Shown piece by piece: positions 16,786-24,546 of a DNA stretch of 64,000 nt. Within the stretch, counting starts at the first letter, position 1; every line of letters starts with the position of its first letter. The notes under the pieces were generated by a model. The model searched no databases, was not told the origin of the DNA, and saw only the letters and a list, made by a program, of their open reading frames with translations. This stretch comes from Bacteroidales bacterium (lineage in GTDB: Bacteria > Bacteroidota > Bacteroidia > Bacteroidales > UBA932). Made by a program: the position numbers and the translations under genes. The stretch is from NCBI GenBank assembly GCA_020026275.1, contig JAHHQQ010000004.1:43482-107481 (forward strand), in the 5' to 3' direction.

Positions 16786-17077
16786 AACTATAATACAAAT
16801 ATATATAATTTAAAAGAATATATAGTAATAGTATATATAATGATGTTAATATCTTGATAACTATATTGAACGTATTGATTTTCAGTTATATAGCCTGTGT
16901 GTAAAATGTGTATTACCCTGTTATGAACCTAAAAATAACGTGTGGATGGAGAATTTGGAAATTTCAAATTCGATTTTGCTGTATAAAATTATGTTATGAT
17001 GAAAATTTAGTTATTATTTGTTATAAACATGGTTATTCACAGGTTTTCAACATATATTTGCACTGAAATGTGGATAA
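16786..17077. other. Candidate replication origin: AT-rich stretch plus DnaA-box cluster
   Basis: Positions ~16786-16870 are nearly all A/T with repeated TATATAAT-like words. DnaA boxes (TTATnCACA) follow: 16896-16904 and 16907-16915 (8 of 9, minus orientation), 16941-16949 (7 of 9), 17033-17041 (TTATTCACA, perfect), and 17069-17077 (TGTGGATAA, perfect, opposite strand). Dominant gene direction changes here, from 12 of 16 genes on minus to the left to 22 of 31 on plus to the right. Two parS-type sites lie ~10 kb away. It may also simply be a ruvB/mfd regulatory region. Confidence 0.5.
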
Positions 17078-20000
17078 CTAGTAAAACTTCAGATTTATTG
17101 AAAAGGACGATAGAAAAGGAAAGCGTTGCTTATTGCAGCGGACTTTTTCTGTCTGCCCGATGGTTCGTATTTTCGCAGGTTGCGGAAAAGGGAACCCATG
17201 TGATTATCATGCCTGACAGTGAGACAGCTGAGTATTGCGCGGCTGATTTGTACGGACTGATTCAGGGAGACTGCATCTTCTATCTTCCGGCTTCCGGAAA
17301 GAATATCGAGAAGAGCAATTACAAGTCTTCGCTCGGTGTGCAGAGAACATCCGCTGTTGGCAAAATCATTGACAACAAGAACAACGATTCCTTCTTGATT
17401 GTCGTGACTTATCCAGAGGCTCTGGAAGAGTTGGTTCCAGCTGCTTCCAGGATTGAAGAATCTATCTTGGAACTGGTGGTCGGAGAGGAGATTCCCCATG
17501 ATGAAATCAGGACTCGTCTGGCCGAGATGGGATTCGAAAAAGTGGACTTCGTTTCGGCTCCTGGACAGTATGCTGTGAGGGGGTCGATAATTGATATTTT
17601 TTCCTATTCTTTCAATGATCCTTTTCGTGTTTCTTTCTTCGGAAATGAGATCGAAAAAATCAACGTTTTCGATTGCAATACACAGCTCTCAAAAGAGGTC
17701 CGGGAACGCATCGAAATTATACCGGATTTGACCCTTGGAAATGTTTCGGAAAACAGGGTCGGAAATGACTTGGAAACAGGGATCGGAAAACCCATTGGAA
17801 ACATTGTTCAGACAGAGGATGGAAATGATATGGAAATTCTCGATATTCTTCCTTCTGAAACTGTACTTTGGCTAGACTCTCCGGATATGTATAAAGGGGA
17901 TGGATTCTATTCGGAAACTGGACGTTTCAAGAGGGTGTTCATCGATACCCCGATTGCAGAAAATACCGTAAATCCAATTCGATTCAATATTAGTCCGCAA
18001 CCCGTGTTCAACAAGAATTTCGAACTATTGGCAGAGGATATAAAGAGCCGGATGGAAGCTGGGTTCAAAGTGACTATTTTTGGAGAGAAAGAGTCACAGT
18101 TGGATAGGGTAAAAGATATCCTTTACAAGAATGGAGGATTGATGCCGGATTTTATTTCCGGACAGAATATCCATAGCGGTTTCATTGACAATGAGGATAA
18201 GATATGCTGCTATTCCGACCATGAAATTTTTGATCGTTACCATCGCGTGGCAATCCGCCGTTCCGTGGAAAAGAGCGAGCAGCTGACCTTGAATGATTTG
18301 AACGCTTTCAATATCGGAGACTATATAGTCCATATCGACCATGGTGTCGGAATCTTTGGCGGGCTGGTCCGTATGAAGGACGACAAGGGACGTTATCATG
18401 AGGTGGTGAAATTGATGTATAAAGACAATGATGTTGTCTTTGTTTCGGTGCACTCTCTTCATAAGATCGCTCGTTACAAGTCGAAGGAGTCTACCCCACC
18501 CAAGATCAATAAATTGGGCTCCAAGACCTGGACAGCTTTGAAGAACAACACAAAGTCCAAGGTCAAGGATATAGCCAAGGAACTGATCCATCTTTATGCC
18601 AAAAGGAAAGCGGCAGATGGATTTGCCTTCTCTGCAGATACCTATCTGCAGGAGGAACTGGAGTCGTCTTTCATGTATGAAGATACGTATGACCAGCAGC
18701 TGGCGACGGCCGCTGTCAAGAAAGATATGGAGGAAAGCAGTCCGATGGACCGTCTCATTTGTGGCGATGTGGGATTCGGAAAGACAGAAATTGCCATTCG
18801 TGCCGCTTTCAAGGCGGTTGCTGACAGCAAGCAGGTGGCAGTGCTTGTTCCTACTACAATTTTGGCACTGCAGCATTTCAAGACTTTTACTTCACGACTG
18901 GAAGGCTTTCCTTGCAACATAGATTACGTAAGCCGTTTGCGGACAGCTAAAGAAACTACGGAGATCAAGAAGAATCTTAAGGAAGGGAAGATTGATATAT
19001 TGATTGGCACTCATAAGATATTGGGAAAGGGATTTGATTTCAAGGATCTCGGATTGCTTGTCATTGACGAAGAACAGAAATTCGGTGTGGGGGCCAAGGA
19101 AAAACTCCGACAACTCAAGTTGTCAGTGGATACTCTCACTTTAACAGCGACTCCTATTCCTCGTACGCTCCAGTTCTCTTTATTGGGAGCACGCGATCTT
19201 TCCATTATCAGTACTCCCCCGCCCAATCGTATTCCGGTCCAGACTGAAATAATTCTTTTTGATGAAGAGGAAATCAAAGGTATCATCAATTATGAACTTA
19301 AGCGCGGCGGACAGATCTTCTTCTTGCATAACCGGGTGGAACAACTTGATTCAATCAGGGATATTTTGCAGAGACTGGTACCTGACATGAAGATCTGTGT
19401 GGCTCATGGACAGATGGAATCCAAGGTGCTGGAGACCAAGATGCTGGATTTCATGAATGGAGATTACGACATGCTGCTTTGTACGACCATCATTGAGAGC
19501 GGTATCGACATCCCGAATGCCAACACCATCATCATCAATCAGGCGCAGAACTTCGGTCTGAGTGATCTGCATCAGCTTCGTGGCCGTGTGGGCAGGTCCA
19601 ACAAGAGGGCTTTCTGTTATCTGATAGTGCCTCCGATGACCACCATTTCGGATGACTCCCGGAGACGGTTGAAGGCAATCGAGGAATTTTCCGATCTGGG
19701 CAGCGGATTCAGCATTGCCATGCAGGATCTGGATATCCGAGGTGCCGGCAACTTGCTGGGTGCAGAGCAGAGCGGCTTCATCGCCGATATGGGTTATGAG
19801 ACCTATCAGAAGATTCTGGCGGAGGCGATGGATGAATTGGGCATGGAGACGGGCATCGTGACCCAGTCTCATCAGGACAAGTACGTGGAGGATTGTTCTA
19901 TCGAGACAGATCAGGTGGCTCTCATTCCTGATACGTATATTGACATACCGGCAGAGAAACTTCGTATATACAAAGAATTGGATTCTTTTACCAGGGAGAA

Positions 20001-20337
20001 AGAGCTTGAGCAAATGGCAGACCGTCTGTCTGATCGTTTCGGCCCAATTCCAGAAGAGTTGATGAATTTGTTCCAGATTGTCCGTATTCGTCAATTGGGT
20101 GAAAAATTGGGCTTTGAGAAAATCATAATCAAGAATGGTATTTTGATAGCCTTTTTTGTAAGTAACCCGATGTCTGCTTATTTCCGTTCATCTGTTTTCA
20201 GTAAGGTGCTTGAAAAAATAAGTGCAGAAGACAATCTGTTTGAATTGAAACAGAATGGCAGCAAACTTAGGGTCGTTTCCAGAAATATAGATTCTGTATC
20301 AAAAGCATACAAGGTTCTGAAAAAAATATCTATTTGA
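17068..20337 (+). CDS. mfd: Transcription-repair coupling factor Mfd
   Basis: An SF2 translocase that removes stalled RNA polymerase and recruits UvrA. I place the start at 17068, giving 1089 residues beginning MWITSKTSDLLKRT. An ATG at 17029 would add 13 residues that overlap DnaA-box sequence. Visible are the RNA-polymerase-interaction domain (YIVHIDHGVGIFGGLVRM), Walker A GDVGFGKTEIAIRAAF, DEEQ box VIDEEQKFGVGAKEKL, TATPIPRTLQFSL, and motif VI QLRGRVGRSNKRAFCYL. The C-terminal D7 domain follows. Residues ~222-258 form a repetitive Gly/Asn/Glu-rich insertion (GNVSEN..VGNDLE..GNDME) before the middle domains. Confidence 0.95.
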   Translation: MWITSKTSDLLKRTIEKESVAYCSGLFLSARWFVFSQVAEKGTHVIIMPDSETAEYCAADLYGLIQGDCIFYLPASGKNIEKSNYKSSLGVQRTSAVGKIIDNKNNDSFLIVVTYPEALEELVPAASRIEESILELVVGEEIPHDEIRTRLAEMGFEKVDFVSAPGQYAVRGSIIDIFSYSFNDPFRVSFFGNEIEKINVFDCNTQLSKEVRERIEIIPDLTLGNVSENRVGNDLETGIGKPIGNIVQTEDGNDMEILDILPSETVLWLDSPDMYKGDGFYSETGRFKRVFIDTPIAENTVNPIRFNISPQPVFNKNFELLAEDIKSRMEAGFKVTIFGEKESQLDRVKDILYKNGGLMPDFISGQNIHSGFIDNEDKICCYSDHEIFDRYHRVAIRRSVEKSEQLTLNDLNAFNIGDYIVHIDHGVGIFGGLVRMKDDKGRYHEVVKLMYKDNDVVFVSVHSLHKIARYKSKESTPPKINKLGSKTWTALKNNTKSKVKDIAKELIHLYAKRKAADGFAFSADTYLQEELESSFMYEDTYDQQLATAAVKKDMEESSPMDRLICGDVGFGKTEIAIRAAFKAVADSKQVAVLVPTTILALQHFKTFTSRLEGFPCNIDYVSRLRTAKETTEIKKNLKEGKIDILIGTHKILGKGFDFKDLGLLVIDEEQKFGVGAKEKLRQLKLSVDTLTLTATPIPRTLQFSLLGARDLSIISTPPPNRIPVQTEIILFDEEEIKGIINYELKRGGQIFFLHNRVEQLDSIRDILQRLVPDMKICVAHGQMESKVLETKMLDFMNGDYDMLLCTTIIESGIDIPNANTIIINQAQNFGLSDLHQLRGRVGRSNKRAFCYLIVPPMTTISDDSRRRLKAIEEFSDLGSGFSIAMQDLDIRGAGNLLGAEQSGFIADMGYETYQKILAEAMDELGMETGIVTQSHQDKYVEDCSIETDQVALIPDTYIDIPAEKLRIYKELDSFTREKELEQMADRLSDRFGPIPEELMNLFQIVRIRQLGEKLGFEKIIIKNGILIAFFVSNPMSAYFRSSVFSKVLEKISAEDNLFELKQNGSKLRVVSRNIDSVSKAYKVLKKISI

Positions 20338-20385
20338 GTTATAAAATTTGTATATTTGCGTTCATGTGCCAAAAATTGCTAAGAC

Positions 20386-21111
20386 GTGGCTAACCTCATT
20401 ATAGACATTGGAAATACAGCAGTCAAAGTTGCCTGGTCGCAAGGGATGACCTTGGGCAAGACTTTCAGATATCAAGGAGAGAAGGTAAACGATTTTATAT
20501 TGTCTCTTACTGTGAAGGAAAAACCGGAAGTAATGGTAATTTCTTCTGTCTATGCCATATCTGAAGCTGATTCTTCTCTGTATCGGAAGGAGTGTGCAAA
20601 GTTGGTCATTCTGGATGTCCATCATACAGAACTGCTTCAAGCAAGCGGTCTCCCCTCTTATATTACTTATGATAGGGCGGCATCTATCATTGCGGCGCGG
20701 TATCTTTTTCGCGATAAAGGTTGCACTATCTTTGATTTTGGCAATACTCTGACAGTCGACTTTGTTTCTGAAGATGGCACTTATGGGGGTGGCAACATTT
20801 CTTTGGGATGCCGGACACGTCTCAAGGCATTGAACAGGTATTCAAAGGCGCTTCCATTGTATTCGACCCCGGAACATGTTGAACTTTTGGGAGATACGTT
20901 CAAGACGTCCATTACATCAGGTGTGGTTATTGGAATCCAATATGAAATTGAAGGATATTTGCAGCTTCATCCTGACAATATCATTATATTTACGGGAGGA
21001 GATGCGATTTATTTTGCAAAAAGGATGAAAAACTCCATATTTGTAGTTTATAATCTCGTGCTAATGGGCTTAGCACTAATAGCGGACAAATATGTCAAAG
21101 AAAATATTTAA
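20386..21111 (+). CDS. coaX: Type III pantothenate kinase
   Basis: Catalyses the first step of coenzyme A synthesis. A 241-residue ASKHA-fold kinase with N-terminal DIGNTAVKVAW, phosphate-2 region FDFGNTLTVDFVSEDG, and GGGNISLGCRTRLKALNRYS. The start is a GTG (20386). No upstream ATG is in frame, and the N-terminus ANLIIDIGNT fits the family. The 3' end overlaps the next gene by 20 bases. It heads an envelope-related run (barrel protein, TPR protein, lptC, ppiD). A TATATTTG at 20351-20358 resembles a -7 element. Confidence 0.93.
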   Translation: MANLIIDIGNTAVKVAWSQGMTLGKTFRYQGEKVNDFILSLTVKEKPEVMVISSVYAISEADSSLYRKECAKLVILDVHHTELLQASGLPSYITYDRAASIIAARYLFRDKGCTIFDFGNTLTVDFVSEDGTYGGGNISLGCRTRLKALNRYSKALPLYSTPEHVELLGDTFKTSITSGVVIGIQYEIEGYLQLHPDNIIIFTGGDAIYFAKRMKNSIFVVYNLVLMGLALIADKYVKENI

Positions 21112-22414
21112 AATATTATTGGTCATAGGTATAGCGCTTTTTTCTGGTGTGGCAATACATGCTCAGGATGGAGCTGACCTTACCTATTCTCCTTATTCTG
21201 TATTTGGAGTTGGTGATTTGCTGAATCAGGGAACGGTTGTCAGCCGGTCTATGGGAGGCGTCGGTGTCGCTACCAGAAACAGAAGACATCTGAATTATCT
21301 CAATCCGGCATCTGTCACAGCAAGGGATTCTCTTTTTGTTATGGTGGATGTGGGGCTCAATTCCAACAACAAGATATTCAGGCAGGGAGATATTCGGTCT
21401 GCCCATAATTCTTTCAATTTGACTAATCTGGCGTTTTCTGTTCCAATTTACAAGAAATCGGCCTTCGTTGCAGGTATTACGCCATATAGCAATGTGGCTT
21501 ATGATTTTTCCAGCAATGTGAAAGATTCGGAAATGATAGCCCAAACAGGAAAGATCAATACGGCCGCTAGAGGCAACGGTGGCCTTTATTCTATTTTTGC
21601 TGGTCCGGCCGTCACTTTATGGAATCGTCTGTCTTTTGGAGTGCAGGCCATCTATTATTTTGGAAATATTGACAAGGAGTCTGCAACTACTTTCCACCAG
21701 AGCAGTTACAGAAACTTTTCCAGCGGTTATATTTTTGAGCTGAATGCCTTCACCGGAAAGTTCGGTGTCCAGTATGAACAACCATTCGGCAATAATTTGA
21801 GTATGGTTGTGGGCGCTACCTACAAGCCAAAGGCTAGGTTGCATGGCTATGTTACAGATTACAAGTATGTAACTTTGGGATCCAAGGTGGATACTTCGTA
21901 TTATAAGGTAGATACATTGTCTAAAAATTCATCTGTACCTAAACTTGCAAGCGAGATAGGTTTTGGAGTGTCACTTAGAGGAGGTGAAAGATGGAGTGTA
22001 GAATTCAACTATTTACGTTCAGACTGGACTAAGTCTTCGTTTGACAAAGTGGTGGGATTTTCCAATAAGAGCAATCCGGCTTTTTCTCCGGCAGTTTCCA
22101 ATTCTTTCCGTCTTGGCTTTGAATTTGTACCGAACAGGAATGATATACGATATTATTTGAAGAAATGTACCTATAGGGGTGGCATATATTATGATAATGA
22201 ATATTATAAGATAGGGGGACGGAATGTCAGTAACTATGGCATTACTTTTGGTATGACCTTGCCTATCTTCAAATTACACGATGCCATCACATTGGGACTT
22301 GATATTGGAAAAAGAGGAAGCATTAGGGAACAGATGACCCGGGAGACTTATTTCCAATTCAATATCGGCTTCAATATAAGTGACAGGTGGTTTATAAAAC
22401 AGACTTACCAGTAG
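21092..22414 (+). CDS. Outer-membrane beta-barrel protein, FadL/PorV-like
   Basis: A 440-residue exported protein: signal peptide ~1-24 ending AIHAQ, then alternating amphipathic strands to the C-terminus. The N-terminal mature part, with YSPYSVFGVGDLL, RSMGGVGVATRN and NYLNPASVTARDSL, resembles FadL/PorV-type barrels where NPA-type motifs follow the first strand. The C-terminal strand ends FIKQTYQ. It overlaps coaX by 20 bases, so it is translationally linked. In Bacteroidota the same gene often sits between coaX and an lptC cluster; its transport substrate is not known. Confidence 0.75.
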   Translation: MSKKIFKILLVIGIALFSGVAIHAQDGADLTYSPYSVFGVGDLLNQGTVVSRSMGGVGVATRNRRHLNYLNPASVTARDSLFVMVDVGLNSNNKIFRQGDIRSAHNSFNLTNLAFSVPIYKKSAFVAGITPYSNVAYDFSSNVKDSEMIAQTGKINTAARGNGGLYSIFAGPAVTLWNRLSFGVQAIYYFGNIDKESATTFHQSSYRNFSSGYIFELNAFTGKFGVQYEQPFGNNLSMVVGATYKPKARLHGYVTDYKYVTLGSKVDTSYYKVDTLSKNSSVPKLASEIGFGVSLRGGERWSVEFNYLRSDWTKSSFDKVVGFSNKSNPAFSPAVSNSFRLGFEFVPNRNDIRYYLKKCTYRGGIYYDNEYYKIGGRNVSNYGITFGMTLPIFKLHDAITLGLDIGKRGSIREQMTRETYFQFNIGFNISDRWFIKQTYQ

Positions 22415-22499
22415 TGGAGTTCCGTCCCTGTCAAAAGATTGAAGTGTTTTCATTCCGATGATATTTAAATATAAACGCTATAAAACTAAGATAACTATC

Positions 22500-23825
22500 A
22501 TGAAAAAGTTAGTTTGTGCAATGATGGTAGCCGCAACGGCTATAATAAGTGGAAACGTTGTTTCTGCACAGGGAAAGTTCGGTGCTGATAGCGCAGAGTG
22601 CGTGAAGTACCTTTCTTATTACAAAGAGTATTATAAACAGAAGAATTATGATGCCGCTCTTCCTAACTGGAGAAAGGCTTACAAATTGTGCCCGGCAACA
22701 GCCAATCAGACCATGTTGATTGACGGTACCAGTCTTATGAGAAGACTGATTGCAAAGAATGTGAGGAATGCAGAATATAAGAATCAGCTGGTTGATACTT
22801 TGATGGCGCTTCATGACAAACGTGCCGAGTTTTATCCAAAATATGCTCAGAAAGCCATGAACAACAAAGGTATGGATCTGATCAAGTACAAACAGGAAGA
22901 CTATGGCCAGCTTTATCCTGAGTTGACCAAGATTATCAAAGACAATGGAGAGAATGTTACTTCCAGCCTGCTCGTTTTGAATATGAAAGCTGCCATTGAG
23001 CTTTATAAGGATCAGAAATTGTCTGCTGAAGAGGTGATTGCTACCTATCAGAATCAGATTGCTATTCTGGACGCCAAAGACAAGTCTTCTAAACCAGATG
23101 CGATGGATGAAAAAATCAGAACTGATATGGAGAGTCTTTTCATCACCAGTAAGGTAGCTAGTTGTGATAATCTGATTGCACTGTTTACTCCTCGTTTCGA
23201 GGCGGATCCTGAGAATTTGGATATGGCCAAGAATATCGTGAAGATGATGAGTTCTGCAGATGATTGTACTTCTAATGAACTCTATCTTCAGGCCGCTACC
23301 AAAATGTATCAGTTGGAGCCATCTGCCCAGTCCGCTTTCTTCCTCTTTAAATTGAACTCTGCAAGAGGAAATGTGGAGGAAGCTGTCAAATATCTTGAGG
23401 AAGCGATTGCAAGTACACAGAACGACAATCTTACTGTTGCTGATTACAACTATCAACTTGCATCCTTCTGTCTGCACAACAATATGTTGCCAAAGGCTTA
23501 TGAGGCTGCCAAGAAGGCCGCTGAATTGGATCCGTCCATTGCCGGCAAGGCTTATTTCCTGATTGGTTCCATCTGGAGCACGGTCGTTTGTTCCGGTGAT
23601 GAGATTGCCAAGAGAGCAAAATACTGGGTGGCTACTGACTATATGATCAAGGCAAAGAATGCCGATGAGTCGCTTGCATCTGACTGCAACAGCATGATTG
23701 GGCAGTTCTCTGTATATTTCCCTACCGCAGCTGACGCATTTATGTATAACCTTACTGACGGACAGTCCTATACTGTTTCTTGTGGTGGCATGAGAGCTGC
23801 TACAACTGTCAGAACACAAAAATAG
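22500..23825 (+). CDS. Periplasmic tetratricopeptide-repeat protein
   Basis: A 441-residue exported protein. I use the ATG at 22500 (MKKLVCAMMVAATAIISG) because it gives a clean signal peptide ending VVSAQ; an ATG at 22458 would add 14 residues ahead of it. The mature protein has TPR-like helical pairs, for example YKQKNYDAALPNWRKAYKLCP near residue 45 and MLPKAYEAAKKAAELDPS near residue 330. No enzymatic motif is seen. Its place between an outer-membrane barrel and lptC suggests a scaffolding role in envelope assembly. Confidence 0.78.
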   Translation: MKKLVCAMMVAATAIISGNVVSAQGKFGADSAECVKYLSYYKEYYKQKNYDAALPNWRKAYKLCPATANQTMLIDGTSLMRRLIAKNVRNAEYKNQLVDTLMALHDKRAEFYPKYAQKAMNNKGMDLIKYKQEDYGQLYPELTKIIKDNGENVTSSLLVLNMKAAIELYKDQKLSAEEVIATYQNQIAILDAKDKSSKPDAMDEKIRTDMESLFITSKVASCDNLIALFTPRFEADPENLDMAKNIVKMMSSADDCTSNELYLQAATKMYQLEPSAQSAFFLFKLNSARGNVEEAVKYLEEAIASTQNDNLTVADYNYQLASFCLHNNMLPKAYEAAKKAAELDPSIAGKAYFLIGSIWSTVVCSGDEIAKRAKYWVATDYMIKAKNADESLASDCNSMIGQFSVYFPTAADAFMYNLTDGQSYTVSCGGMRAATTVRTQK

Positions 23826-23832
23826 ATTTACC

Positions 23833-24465
23833 TTGAAACAGGGTGGACATATCTTGTCGATGATAGCAACTACCATGGTAGTTGCTATCATCGTTTGTTC
23901 TTGCAAGTCAAAACTTTCTGTTGCAGAGGCTTTGGATATGAGTCAGACACCTGCCCAGGTAGTTGATGAGATGAATATCGTCCAGACTCGGAATGGGCGA
24001 TTGGAGGCGAGGGTTCTTGCGTCTAAAATGGAAAGATATGACAATGACACTATGCTTGCAGAATCATTTCCGGCAGGTATCGAGTTATATTCCTATACAG
24101 AGAACGGAGTACTGGAGTCCACGATTGTGGCTGATGTCGCACGTCATGAACATAAGAAAGGGGCCGAGGATACCGAAATTTGGAAAGCCTATGGAAATGT
24201 GGTCATTCGTAATATCATCAAGGATGAGACTATGGAGACGGATACTTTGTATTGGGATCGTAAGAAGCAAGAAATTTACACAGATTGCTATGTCCGGATG
24301 TATTCCAAAGATGGATTTGCACAGGGATATGGCATGCGCTCTGATGAAAAGGTCAGGAACGCCTATATCTTGAAGCTTTTTAACAGTTATACGGTGGTGG
24401 TTAAAGATTCTACAGAAATTGTGATAGATTCTGTTAATTTTATAGGTCCTTTGATAAAAAAATGA
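23833..24465 (+). CDS. lptC: LPS export ABC transporter periplasmic protein LptC-like
   Basis: A 210-residue protein with an N-terminal hydrophobic segment ending in a lipobox-like IVCSC, then an OstA/LptC-type beta-jellyroll (residues ~45-190, with LEARVLASKMERYDNDTM, STIVADVARHE and AYGNVVIRN). LptC joins the LptBFG transporter to LptA in moving lipopolysaccharide. The start is uncertain: TTG at 23833 gives MKQGGHILS ahead of the hydrophobic core, while the first ATG is at 23860. A 36-bp perfect palindrome (23858-23893) codes for the core of the signal peptide. It is 7 bases after the TPR gene. Confidence 0.78.
   Translation: MKQGGHILSMIATTMVVAIIVCSCKSKLSVAEALDMSQTPAQVVDEMNIVQTRNGRLEARVLASKMERYDNDTMLAESFPAGIELYSYTENGVLESTIVADVARHEHKKGAEDTEIWKAYGNVVIRNIIKDETMETDTLYWDRKKQEIYTDCYVRMYSKDGFAQGYGMRSDEKVRNAYILKLFNSYTVVVKDSTEIVIDSVNFIGPLIKK
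23858..23893. repeat. 36-bp perfect palindrome in the lptC 5' end
   Basis: Positions 23858-23875 are the exact reverse complement of 23876-23893 with no spacer; flanking bases do not pair. The centre is CCATGG. Both strands encode the same peptide core, MIATTMVVAII. It contains the first two ATG codons of the lptC frame (23860, 23875). Confidence 0.95.
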
Positions 24466-24546
24466 TATTGATTTCAAAGAAAATTGTTATCTTCGTACCC
24501 CCAATATATACTTGAGTAGAATATTAATATTAAATAACATACAAAA

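Noticed and set aside
22509..23906. 465-codon minus-strand open frame starting in the lptC palindrome
   Set aside because: Antisense to the TPR gene; its hydrophobic start is only the palindrome read from the other strand.
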